This document shows positions 34,690-42,896 of a stretch of 64,000 nt of DNA, piece after piece. Positions within the stretch are counted from its first letter, which is position 1. Each line of letters opens with the position of its first letter. The DNA is taken from contig CANQRU010000003.1 of NCBI GenBank assembly GCA_947626395.1, positions 1 to 64,000 of the forward strand, in the 5' to 3' direction. A program made the position numbers and the translations under genes. The notes below the pieces were generated by a model, which saw only the letters and a program-made list of their open reading frames with translations, was not told where the DNA came from and ran no database searches. This DNA comes from an uncultured Lachnospiraceae bacterium (lineage in GTDB: Bacteria; Bacillota; Clostridia; Lachnospirales; Lachnospiraceae).

Positions 34690-34878
34690 TCCGCCGGTAC
34701 AGCGGTAAGATTAGTCTTCTCCCATAAAACCGCCCGCTGCAATAATACCGGCATCCATTCATAACCTGACTGATTGTTCTCTGGTGGATTCTTCGGCGGA
34801 ACGCCGTTCCTGTCATCCGTGACAGCCCAAGAAGCCTTGATACGGCCCAAAGGCCGCGGTACCACAAAGATATCCTAC
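34690..34878 (-). ncRNA. Candidate structured RNA upstream of recA
   Basis: About 190 nt without coding signs. Minus-strand stems: CGGCC/GGCCG (34843-34856), CTGTCA/TGACAG with a 4-nt loop (34810-34825), GGAAC/GTTCC (34798-34810), an enclosing TTCTT/AAGAA (34789-34793 with 34829-34833), and a 13-bp stem (34693-34705) with TACCGGC and CCGCTG (34734-34752). A possible promoter lies just upstream (34885-34913). No terminator follows, so it may be a recA leader or an independent RNA. Family unknown. Confidence 0.42.
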
Positions 34879-34884
34879 GATTAG

Positions 34885-34913
34885 AAAATACCACATATTT
34901 TATAAATTGGCAA
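34885..34913 (-). promoter_or_regulatory. Possible promoter of the structured region upstream of recA
   Basis: TTGCCA (34908-34913), 17-bp spacer, TATTTT (34885-34890) on the minus strand. The -10 box is weak. Confidence 0.4.
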
Positions 34914-34952
34914 GCTGATTCACAAAAACGGCGCGGACCATTTTCTATCTTC

Positions 34953-35846
34953 TCAGTCCGCCAGCAGCCTCTCCACGTCCAGCAGCCCCCATCCCTGCTG
35001 GTTCCTCGGCAGACCCATATCGACCGCCCTCTCCCGCAGCCGCAGCTTTACATCCCGGTTGCTCATATCCGGGTATTTCTCAAGAAGAAGCGCGATCGCG
35101 CCGGCTACCACCGGCGTGGACATGGACGTGCCGCTCTTGACCGCGTAGCGCCCAGGCTCGTTGCTGCAGCTGATGATACCGGCCCCCGGCGCCACGATCT
35201 CCGGCTTGCAGATGCAGGCCCCGGTGGGCCCCCGGCCGGAATAATCCACCATCCGGCTCCCCATAACGTTGACTTCCTTATGGTCGTCGGAACAGCCCAC
35301 CGTGATCACCTTGCGGCTGATCCCGGGCGTCGTCACCGTCATATAACCCGGTCCGTTATTCCCGGCCGCCACTACGACCACCAGCCCGTCGTCCCAGGCC
35401 GCGTCCACTCCCCGGACCAGCGCGGAATTCTCACTCATATTCTTACGTGAGTAAGAGCCCACCGATATATTCACGATACGGATACCCAGGGCGTCCTTGT
35501 ATTCCCGGATCCACCGAAGGCCCATCAGCACATCAGAGGCGAAGCCCCCGCCCTTGGCGTCCAGCACCTTAATGGAAATGAGACTGCATCCGGGGGCAAT
35601 CCCCTGATACCGTCCGCCGGACGCCATGCCGCTGCCGCCGATGATCGCGGAAATATGGGTGCCGTGACCGTTATCGTCATAAGGTTCCCGGCGCCGGTGC
35701 AGCACGTCAAAAAAAGCAATAATACGCTGTCCGAAATCCTCATGCGGATAGATGCCCGTATCCAGGACCGCCACCCCGACGCCGCGTCCGGTCAGCCCCG
35801 AATATCCAGGCTCTGTACAATGAATGATCTGTCTCGCCTGATTCAA
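34953..35846 (-). CDS. S8 family serine peptidase, intracellular subtilisin type
   Basis: 297 residues with an intact catalytic triad: D29 in VAVLDTGIYPHEDF, H61 in NGHGTHISAIIGG and S241 in GTSMSTPVVAGA; oxyanion N163 in AAGNNGPG. No signal peptide and a very short N-terminus, so it is probably cytoplasmic, without the usual secreted prodomain. The start is TTG (MNQARQIIHC) after AAGGCGG. Role unknown: protein turnover or sporulation are possible. It does not resemble the CspABC germination proteases in length. Confidence 0.9.
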   Translation of the reverse strand: MNQARQIIHCTEPGYSGLTGRGVGVAVLDTGIYPHEDFGQRIIAFFDVLHRRREPYDDNGHGTHISAIIGGSGMASGGRYQGIAPGCSLISIKVLDAKGGGFASDVLMGLRWIREYKDALGIRIVNISVGSYSRKNMSENSALVRGVDAAWDDGLVVVVAAGNNGPGYMTVTTPGISRKVITVGCSDDHKEVNVMGSRMVDYSGRGPTGACICKPEIVAPGAGIISCSNEPGRYAVKSGTSMSTPVVAGAIALLLEKYPDMSNRDVKLRLRERAVDMGLPRNQQGWGLLDVERLLAD

Positions 35847-36154
35847 AGCATTCCGCCTTTATTTTTCATTCTCATAATTAAGTTATTCTGCAGAAGGCGG
35901 TTTTGATAATGCCGGCGGGCTGCGGTTCTGCTTAAATGGCTCATTATCCCGCGCGGTTCTGCCTCCGCAGGATGCACCGGATCTGCGGCCTGTGCGGAAG
36001 CATCAGGCAAATTAAGAATTTCTTCATAATCTTTTCAAACAATCTACAATCTTTTTCCACCCTCGTATGTTATACTTCTAACCGTAAAGAAAAGCAAGAA
36101 ACCTTACTTCAATCACACTCCTTTATCCTTTGACATCCTATCCTGGCATAAGAA
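35847..36154. other. Gene-free stretch upstream of the subtilase
   Basis: About 300 bp with no convincing open frame. A minus-strand TTGAAA-N17-TTAATT around 36000-36040 may be a weak promoter for the subtilase. The rest holds no repeat or hairpin that I would defend. Confidence 0.4.
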
Positions 36155-36184
36155 GAAAACCTGTCGTCTCCGACAGGTTTTTTG
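36155..36184 (-). terminator. Terminator of the LysA-like gene
   Basis: AACCTGTCG and CGACAGGTT form a 9-bp stem with a 4-nt loop. T-rich flanks on both strands, so it may work in either direction. It lies a few bases after the minus-strand stop codon. Confidence 0.8.
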
Positions 36185-36189
36185 CCGTT

Positions 36190-37461
36190 TCACTTCAGAT
36201 ATTTATCCATCACACCGCAGAAATCAAATGTGGCGAAATAGTCTTTCGGCGTCTCCGCCCGCCGGATCATCTCGAAAGAACCGTCCTCATGCAGCAGGAT
36301 CTCCGAGGAACGCAGCTTGCCGTTGTAATTATATCCCATGGAGAAGCCGTGAGCGCCGGTGTCGTGGATCACCAGCAGGTCGCCCATGTCGATGGCCGGC
36401 AGCATCCGGTCGATGGCAAATTTGTCATTGTTCTCGCAGAGAGAGCCAACCACGTCGTACTTGTGGTCGCAGGGCGCGTTCTCCTTGCCCATGACCGTGA
36501 TGTGGTGGTAGGCGCCGTAAATGGCCGGACGCATCAGGTTCACCGCGCAGGCGTCCACGCCGATGTACTCCTTGTAGGTGTGCTTCTCGTGGATGGCCCG
36601 GGTCACCAGGCAGCCATAGGGTGCCAGCATGAAACGTCCCAGTTCCGTGTAGATGGCCACGTCGCCCATGCCCGCGGGCATCAGCACCTCCTCATAGACC
36701 TTCCGCACGCCCTCGCCAATCGCCATGATGTCGTTGGGCTCCTGGTCCGGCCGGTAGGCCACGCCCACGCCGCCGGAGAGGTTGATGAACGCCACCTTCG
36801 CGCCGGTCTCCTTCTGCAGCTTTACAGCCAGCTCGAAAAGGATCTTCGCCAGCGTCGGATAATACTCGTTGGTCACGGTGTTGCTGGCCAGGAACGCATG
36901 GATGCCGAACCGCTTCGCGCCTTTGGATTTCAGGATGCGGAACGCCTCGAAGATCTGCTCCGTGATCATGCCGTACTTGGCGTCGCCGGGGTTGTCCATA
37001 ACGCCGTTGCTCATGGCGAATACGCCGCCGGGATTGTAGCGGCAGCTGATGGTCTCCGGGATATAGCCCAGGGTGTCCTCGAGGCACTGAATGTGGGTGA
37101 TGTCGTCCAGATTGATGATCGCGCCCAGATCCGCCGCGAACTTAAACTCCGCAGGCGGCGTCTCATTGGAGGAGAACATGATCTCATGGCCGGCGAAACC
37201 GCAGGCGTCCGACATCATCAGCTCCGTCATGGACGAACAGTCGGTGCCGCAGCCGTGCTCCCGCAGGATCTTTAAGATAAATGGATTCGGGGTGGCTTTT
37301 ACTGCGAAATACTCGCGGAAGCCCGGATTCCAGGCGAAGGCGGCGCGCATGCGCTCCGCGTTTTCGCGGATGCCCCGCTCGTCGTAGAGGTGGAACGGGG
37401 TCGGGAATTCGGCGGCGATCTCTTCCAGTTTTTCTAAGGTTACGAAGGGTTTCTTTTCCAT
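36190..37461 (-). CDS. PLP-dependent diaminopimelate/amino-acid decarboxylase (fold type III), divergent LysA-like
   Basis: 423 residues. The PLP lysine segment is YFAVKATPNPFILKIL; the glycine-rich phosphate loop is NLSGGVGVAYRP; C-terminal dimer residues read GSLCENNDKF and GAHGFSMGYNYNGKLRSSEILL. Compared with standard LysA, the HIGSQ element is replaced by IHAFLASN and the CESGD motif by CENND, so the substrate may differ from meso-diaminopimelate. Lysine biosynthesis remains the default guess. The start at 37461 (MEKKPFVTL) has AGGAAG upstream. Apparently monocistronic. Confidence 0.82.
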   Translation of the reverse strand: MEKKPFVTLEKLEEIAAEFPTPFHLYDERGIRENAERMRAAFAWNPGFREYFAVKATPNPFILKILREHGCGTDCSSMTELMMSDACGFAGHEIMFSSNETPPAEFKFAADLGAIINLDDITHIQCLEDTLGYIPETISCRYNPGGVFAMSNGVMDNPGDAKYGMITEQIFEAFRILKSKGAKRFGIHAFLASNTVTNEYYPTLAKILFELAVKLQKETGAKVAFINLSGGVGVAYRPDQEPNDIMAIGEGVRKVYEEVLMPAGMGDVAIYTELGRFMLAPYGCLVTRAIHEKHTYKEYIGVDACAVNLMRPAIYGAYHHITVMGKENAPCDHKYDVVGSLCENNDKFAIDRMLPAIDMGDLLVIHDTGAHGFSMGYNYNGKLRSSEILLHEDGSFEMIRRAETPKDYFATFDFCGVMDKYLK

Positions 37462-37698
37462 GGTAAGATGACTTCCTTTCATTGCATAGTATATCTCTAT
37501 ATATCATTTGTTATCTCGGGCGGCTGAAGGCAGGCCTCAGGCCGGCCTCAAAATAACAGCACAAAACACCGCGCAGCCTGGCCGCAGCCGCATATAAACG
37601 AAAATGAGTCCGCATGGGATACAACTTAGCATTGTAACCTGTACGGACCCATTTGTCCACTTATTTCTTCCTCAATTATACCGCAATTCGCGAAAATT

Positions 37699-39132
37699 CT
37701 ATGCTACATTCACGATCCGCATCATATTCGTATGCATCGCCGGCAGATCCTTCCGGTCGTAGTTGACCAGGCCGGCGGTGATGACCGCGATATCGCCTGA
37801 TGTGAAAATTCCTTTCTCCTTCAGGTACTCGATCGACGACTCGATCAGGGCGTCGGTGGAGTTGGCGCGCATGGCGAGGAACGGGCGGACGCCCCAGTAG
37901 ATCTGCATCTGCCGCACCGCGATGGCCGCCGGAGACATGCCGATGACCTGCACGTCGGAGCGCCATTTGGAGAGAAGACGAGCCGTGAAACCGCTGATGC
38001 TGGGAGCCACGATCGCCTTCGCGCCCAGATCGTGGGCCGTAGACACGGAAGAGAAACAGACCGCGTTGGAAATAGTCCGGTTCTGCTCCGTCACCTGGCG
38101 GCTGCGGTACGCGGAATTGTCCAGATGGGACTCTGCCTCCAGGCAGATCTCCACCATCATCTTCAGCGCCTCCACCGGGTACTTGCCGGCGGCAGTCTCA
38201 CCGGAGAGCATGACCACGTCAGTTCCCTCGGCCACCGCCTCGGACACGTCCGTCACCTCGGCTCTGGTGGGCCGCGGGTTGCGGATCATGGAATCCAGCA
38301 TCTGGGTCGCCGTGATGACCGGCTTGCAGGCCGCGTTGCATTTCTGAATGATCGTCTTCTGGATGAACGGAACCTTCTGGGCCGGGATCTCTACGCCCAT
38401 GTCGCCGCGGGCCACCATGATTCCGTCGCTGGCCGCGATGATCTCGTCCAGGTTCTCGATCCCCTCGGCGTTCTCGATCTTGGAGATGACCATGATCTTC
38501 GAATCATGGGCCTTTAAGATCTCCTTGATCTCCAGAACCGCTTCCGCGGAGCGGACAAATGACGCCGCGATGAAATCAAACCCCTGCTCAATGCCGAATT
38601 CAATGTCCTCTTTATCTTTATCCGTAAGCGCCGGCAGCTTCACCTTCACGCCCGGCACGTTCACGCCCTTCTGGCTGCCCAGCTCGCCCCCATTGACCAC
38701 CAGGCAGTTGATATCCTCGCCTTCGATCTTCTGGATCTTCAGTTCGATCAGGCCGTCGTCGATCAGGATCCGGTCCCCGGGCTTTACATCCTCCGCCAGC
38801 CCGGAATAATTAATATAGCAGATCTTGTCGTCGCACTCCACCTCCCGGGTCGTCAGCGTGTAGAACTGTCCGGCCATCAGCGGGATCTTGCCACCGCCTT
38901 TTACACGGCCCGTGCGGATCTCCGGCCCCTTCGTATCCAGCAGAGCCGCCACCGGCACATCCAGCTCGCTGCGGATGCTCTTCAGCTGATCCAGTCTCGC
39001 CTTCTGCTCCTCATGGGTCCCATGGGAGAAATTAAACCGCGCGATGTCCATGCCGTAGCGTACCAGATCCATCATGACGGTCCGGTCGTCCGACGCCGGT
39101 CCCATGGTGCAGATAATCTTTGTTTTCTTCAT
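37699..39132 (-). CDS. pyk: Pyruvate kinase
   Basis: 477 residues, the short form without the extra C-terminal PEP-utilising domain common in Bacillus. Motifs: MKKTKIICTMGPASDD, RFNFSHGTHEEQ, the active-site lysine in IMVISKIENAEGIENLDEI, and MVARGDMGVEIPAQKVPFIQK. It makes ATP and pyruvate from phosphoenolpyruvate. Gene alone on the strand, consistent with high, independent expression. Confidence 0.97.
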   Translation of the reverse strand: MKKTKIICTMGPASDDRTVMMDLVRYGMDIARFNFSHGTHEEQKARLDQLKSIRSELDVPVAALLDTKGPEIRTGRVKGGGKIPLMAGQFYTLTTREVECDDKICYINYSGLAEDVKPGDRILIDDGLIELKIQKIEGEDINCLVVNGGELGSQKGVNVPGVKVKLPALTDKDKEDIEFGIEQGFDFIAASFVRSAEAVLEIKEILKAHDSKIMVISKIENAEGIENLDEIIAASDGIMVARGDMGVEIPAQKVPFIQKTIIQKCNAACKPVITATQMLDSMIRNPRPTRAEVTDVSEAVAEGTDVVMLSGETAAGKYPVEALKMMVEICLEAESHLDNSAYRSRQVTEQNRTISNAVCFSSVSTAHDLGAKAIVAPSISGFTARLLSKWRSDVQVIGMSPAAIAVRQMQIYWGVRPFLAMRANSTDALIESSIEYLKEKGIFTSGDIAVITAGLVNYDRKDLPAMHTNMMRIVNVA

Positions 39133-39311
39133 CCTGTCCCCTCCTGCATATATTTATTGTACAGCCCCAGGCCGCATCTTTCGTATGTCCCCCCGTATCT
39201 TCTCCCGCAAGCGTCAGGCAGCCGCTTCACTCGCCCGCCGGCGCGGGCCGCTGCTTACGCACGGACGCATCCGCAGTTTCACCCGCTCCCCGCGCAGGCG
39301 CATCCTCAGCT

Positions 39312-40187
39312 TCACTGCACCGGTCCCTGCGGCGTTCCCGTCACATGCTGGTGCGTATACAGATGGTCCTGGCAGTACTCCAGGCCTCCCGCGCATTTGG
39401 AGCAGTACCGGAATTCCAGATTCTCGCCGTCCTTCTCAGTCCGTCCGCATACCGCGCAGCGGTGCCTCGTGCCATTCTGGGGGATGATCTTCGTCTGGGT
39501 CCGGAATTCTTTCTTGCGCCTGATCTCCTTCGGCGAATAGCGGTTCAGGTTCCTGGTCATCAGGAAGAAGATCAGGAAGTTCAGCAGCGACAAGGCGATC
39601 GCGCAGCGCTCCGCCGCATTCCCGACAATAAAACCGTACGCGAAGAAGATACCATCAAAGATCGCCAGCACCTTGGCTTTCACCGGAATCACCATGAACA
39701 GCAGAAACTGCAGATCCGGATACATCGCAGCAAAGGCAAAAAACAGCGACAGATTCAGATACGTCGTGGTCAGAAGAAGCATATGACCAAAGAACACATA
39801 AGCGATCAGCGCCGCCAGAACATGTCCGATCACTCCCATGAAAAAGTACACATTGAACTTAAACGCCCCCCATGTGCGTTCCAGCGTAGTCCCCAGAGAA
39901 TAATACAGAGACAGGGCAATGCCGTTAAACAGCAGGTCCGACAGCATACTCGCGGGCGCGGCGCCCACAGAAGACATGGACACAGGCGGGTAGATCAAAA
40001 ATGTGACAATGCGCCATATCTGACCATGCAGAATAGCTCTTGCGTTTAAAGAAAGCCAGTTCCAGTAGATCCCCGGCATCACGATCTGCAGCACCAGTCC
40101 CGCCGCATAGAGAAGCATGATATAATACATCAGATTCCGGATGGCGTATCTGCCGAATCTGCGTTCCATTTTCTGAAAAAACTTCAT
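39312..40187 (-). CDS. Rhomboid-like membrane protein with C-terminal zinc-ribbon
   Basis: 291 residues. About six helices in residues 18-210 follow the rhomboid pattern (N-terminal region with YWNWLSLNARAILHGQIWRIVTFLIYPP, then TLERTWGAFKFNVYFFMGVIGHV). The expected catalytic GxSG in helix 4 is absent; the matching stretch reads TTYLNLSLFFAFAAMYPD. So it is probably a non-proteolytic rhomboid relative. The C-terminus has CAVC (244-247) and CSKC (262-265) followed by several His, a likely zinc site in the cytoplasm. Function unknown. Confidence 0.72.
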   Translation of the reverse strand: MKFFQKMERRFGRYAIRNLMYYIMLLYAAGLVLQIVMPGIYWNWLSLNARAILHGQIWRIVTFLIYPPVSMSSVGAAPASMLSDLLFNGIALSLYYSLGTTLERTWGAFKFNVYFFMGVIGHVLAALIAYVFFGHMLLLTTTYLNLSLFFAFAAMYPDLQFLLFMVIPVKAKVLAIFDGIFFAYGFIVGNAAERCAIALSLLNFLIFFLMTRNLNRYSPKEIRRKKEFRTQTKIIPQNGTRHRCAVCGRTEKDGENLEFRYCSKCAGGLEYCQDHLYTHQHVTGTPQGPVQ

Positions 40188-40267
40188 ATTCCGGTCATAT
40201 CCTTCTTAGATTGTATATTTCTTTTATTATAGTTTCTGCACTGTCTTTTGTCAAATATCTTCTTGAC

Positions 40268-40297
40268 GGAAAAGGGAACGCCGAAGCGCTCCCTTTA
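40268..40297 (-). terminator. Terminator of the wall-binding repeat gene
   Basis: On the minus strand AAAGGGAGCGC, TTCG loop, GCGTTCCCTTTT: a stable stem with a T-rich end. Confidence 0.8.
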
Positions 40298-40347
40298 TCT
40301 CCTGTCTCTTCAATAAATCGTCTGCTGCAGTCCATCTGCAGACGGTA

Positions 40348-41679
40348 TCAATACCACCATATCGGCTCTACTGCCGCTCTTCCGACACTGCCGACTTCCT
40401 CATCGTTGATCTTGACCACGACTCCCGACTTATCCGTTGCATACTTGACGCCGTCCGCGTCCTTCACGCCGGAGGTACTCTTCGTCACACGGCCGGACTC
40501 ATTCACCAGATAAGACTTGCCGTCTACCTGAACCGGCTCATAACGCATTCCTTCCGTCGCCGTCTGCAGCTTGCCCATATAGTACAGGCTTCCGCTGTAA
40601 ACGCCGGTATAGCCGCGGCCGCTGCTCGCAAAATAGAACGTCGACGTCATGCCGTCGCTTTCTTCCACCTTTATCCTGCCCTTTGCAACCATGCGGTCAT
40701 CTTCGTTAAAGTAATATGCGGTATACTCGCCGTTGCTTTCCTGCACCCTCTGAAGTCCGTACACCGGATTGCCCTTATCATTAAACAGATACGCCTTACC
40801 GTTGATCCTCACCAGATCCGCGTAGGTAGCCGTTCCCTGGGCCGGTCCTACCTTCGGCTCGCCGTTCTTGGAAAAATAGAACCAGTCTACGGCGTTCTCA
40901 TAATTGCTCGCAAGGCTTTCCGGCGGCTCCGCCGTATACCAGCCGGTAACGCAGGCTCCGCTGTTCCCGTAATAACGGTATCCGGCGATCCCGGGCTTGG
41001 AAGGATCGTAAAGAACCCATCCCGTCTGCATGATCCCGGTATTGTCAAAACAGTAATACGTTCCGTCGATCCGCTTCTCTGTATAATCCCTTCCGTCGAC
41101 CGGTACGTATTTCTTCCCGCTGGTATTAAAATAGTACCAGACCTTCCCGTCCGAATCGTCAAAAGGATCGGTCCAGATATCTTCGTCTTCCGGCGGATAA
41201 AGCTGCTGCCAGCCGGTCAGGGCCGCTCCGTCGTCGTTACAGAAATACATGTCCTCATCGACCCAGCCGGTCTCCATAACGCCGTCCGGATCAAAATGAT
41301 ACCACTTGCCGCTGATCTTCATCCACTTGTCCGTAACGATCTTACCGTTATCCTGGAAATAATACCAGTGCGTATCGGCAGTATCTCCATCAGGCGTCAC
41401 ATCCAGCTGCTGCCAGCCTCCGGTCACCATAATACCGTTGGCATCCACATAGTACTCATCGTCTACCCAGGTGCTGAGGGCCATCTGGCCATAGCCGTCC
41501 AGATACCGCCATTGATTATCCGCGCCGCGCCGCCATTCGTTGTATACCTTATCCCCATTCGAATCCAGGTAGACCCACGAACCATTCTCCATCGACCAGC
41601 CGGCGGCTGATGCCGTCACAGCGGCCGCCGCGGACATCGCCAGCGTCAAAGCGGCAATCAACAATCCTTTCTTCTTCAT
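40348..41679 (-). CDS. Secreted choline-binding-type cell-wall repeat protein
   Basis: 443 residues. Signal peptide MKKKGLLIAALTLAMSAAAAVTASA, then almost entirely wall-binding repeats of about 20 residues from residue 27 to about 370 (GWSMENGSWVYLDSNGDKVYNEW, WYHFDPDGVMETGWVDED, WYYFNTSGKKY). The C-terminal 70 residues are a final repeat-like region ending VGRAAVEPIWWY. No catalytic domain is visible, so it may be a structural or scaffold wall protein. It resembles toxin/autolysin binding domains only in the repeats. Ribosome-binding site AAGGAGTG. Confidence 0.85.
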   Translation of the reverse strand: MKKKGLLIAALTLAMSAAAAVTASAAGWSMENGSWVYLDSNGDKVYNEWRRGADNQWRYLDGYGQMALSTWVDDEYYVDANGIMVTGGWQQLDVTPDGDTADTHWYYFQDNGKIVTDKWMKISGKWYHFDPDGVMETGWVDEDMYFCNDDGAALTGWQQLYPPEDEDIWTDPFDDSDGKVWYYFNTSGKKYVPVDGRDYTEKRIDGTYYCFDNTGIMQTGWVLYDPSKPGIAGYRYYGNSGACVTGWYTAEPPESLASNYENAVDWFYFSKNGEPKVGPAQGTATYADLVRINGKAYLFNDKGNPVYGLQRVQESNGEYTAYYFNEDDRMVAKGRIKVEESDGMTSTFYFASSGRGYTGVYSGSLYYMGKLQTATEGMRYEPVQVDGKSYLVNESGRVTKSTSGVKDADGVKYATDKSGVVVKINDEEVGSVGRAAVEPIWWY

Positions 41680-41817
41680 ATAGACACACTCCTTCGTATT
41701 TCGTCCAAAAACCTACTATATATTGTATCAGGGTCTTTCGATTAATTCAACACTTATATCTTTCATTTCTATTACAATTTGAAGTTTTTTTTCAGTTTTT
41801 TCTATTTTTTCCTGTTC

Positions 41818-41846
41818 TTGACGCCTTATGACGTTCTCTGTATAAT
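41818..41846 (+). promoter_or_regulatory. Sigma-A promoter of the methyltransferase gene
   Basis: TTGACG (41818-41823), 17-bp spacer, TATAAT (41841-41846); the ATG follows 36 bp later. Confidence 0.85.
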
Positions 41847-41881
41847 GAAAATAAATATTTTGACGAAAGGCTGGGACAGAT

Positions 41882-42745
41882 ATGTGGTTAGCTGACAGAT
41901 GGAACGACTATGAGGTGATCGACTGCTCCGGCGGAGAGAAACTGGAGCGCTGGGGTTCGTATCTTCTGATACGGCCCGATCCCCAGATCATCTGGAACAC
42001 GCCGCGCACGCACCGGGGCTGGAAGAAATGCAGCGGTCATTATCACAGAAGTACCAAAGGCGGGGGCCAGTGGGAATTCTTCGATCTGCCCCAGCAATGG
42101 TCCATCAGATACGGAGATCTGACCTTCAATCTGAAACCGTTCAGTTTCAAGCATACCGGGCTCTTCCCGGAACAGGCCGCCAACTGGGACTGGTTCGGGG
42201 ATCTGATCCGCGGCGCGGGCCGGCCCATACGGGTACTGAATCTGTTCGCGTATACCGGCGGCGCGACCCTGGCGGCGGCCGCCGCGGGAGCGAATGTGAC
42301 CCATGTGGACGCCTCCAAAGGCATGGTCGGCTGGGCGAAAGAGAACGCGAAGTCAAGCGGCCTGGAGAACGCGCCCATCCGCTGGCTTGTGGACGACTGC
42401 ATGAAATTCGTGGAGAGGGAGATCCGAAGGGGAAGTAAGTACGACGCGATCATCATGGATCCGCCGTCCTACGGCCGGGGGCCGAAGGGAGAGATCTGGA
42501 AGATCGAGGACGCGATCCATCCGCTGGTGCAGGAGTGCGTGAAACTGTTAAGCGAAGAGCCGCTGTTCTTCCTGATCAATTCGTATACTACAGGCTTGGC
42601 GCCGGCGGTGCTTTCGTACATGCTTTCGCTGGAAGTGAAGAAGAAATTCGGCGGCGAAGTGGAAGCAGGAGAACTGGGTCTGCCGGTGACATCGTCCGGA
42701 CTGGCGCTGCCCTGCGGGGCGTCGGGGAGATGGCGGAAGAGTTAA
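41882..42745 (+). CDS. Class I SAM-dependent methyltransferase (RlmI/RlmK-like)
   Basis: 287 residues. SAM-binding motif I RVLNLFAYTGGATLAAAAAGA with VTHVDASKGMVGWAKEN, and motif IV IIMDPPSYGRGPKGEIW, as in the rRNA methyltransferases RlmI and RlmK. The N-terminal PUA domain of RlmI is missing; the first 100 residues are a different short beta-rich segment. Probably an RNA methyltransferase, site unknown. Own promoter. Confidence 0.85.
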   Translation: MWLADRWNDYEVIDCSGGEKLERWGSYLLIRPDPQIIWNTPRTHRGWKKCSGHYHRSTKGGGQWEFFDLPQQWSIRYGDLTFNLKPFSFKHTGLFPEQAANWDWFGDLIRGAGRPIRVLNLFAYTGGATLAAAAAGANVTHVDASKGMVGWAKENAKSSGLENAPIRWLVDDCMKFVEREIRRGSKYDAIIMDPPSYGRGPKGEIWKIEDAIHPLVQECVKLLSEEPLFFLINSYTTGLAPAVLSYMLSLEVKKKFGGEVEAGELGLPVTSSGLALPCGASGRWRKS

Positions 42746-42781
42746 AAGCGTGAAGACTTAAAACGTTGCGCGTTTCCTCAG

Positions 42782-42808
42782 GCACGTGCATTCACAGAAT
42801 GCACGTGC
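42782..42808. repeat. Perfect 12-bp stem hairpin at convergent gene ends
   Basis: GCACGTGCATTC and GAATGCACGTGC with an ACA loop. It has no T tract. It lies 37 bp after the methyltransferase stop codon and just before the tuf terminator, and could end rightward transcription or protect 3' ends. Confidence 0.65.
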
Positions 42809-42815
42809 AAAGCGT

Positions 42816-42854
42816 AAAAAAGGCCGCTTTCATGCAAGCATGAAGCGGCCTTTT
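42816..42854. terminator. Bidirectional terminator of tuf and the methyltransferase gene
   Basis: AAAAGGCCGCTT(T)CATGC pairs with GCATGAAGCGGCCTTTT; T tracts lie on both strands. It is between convergent genes. Confidence 0.88.
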
Positions 42855-42896
42855 CCTACGCTTTTAGGCGCGTTTTGTTCATTGCTTTCGTGACGA

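Noticed and set aside
34853..34866. GTGGTACCGCGG on the minus strand upstream of recA resembles the conserved T-box antiterminator sequence.
   Set aside because: There is no room for a stem I leader (the subtilase gene ends at 34953), no terminator follows, and recA is not a synthetase or amino-acid gene. The match rests on two overlapping palindromes.
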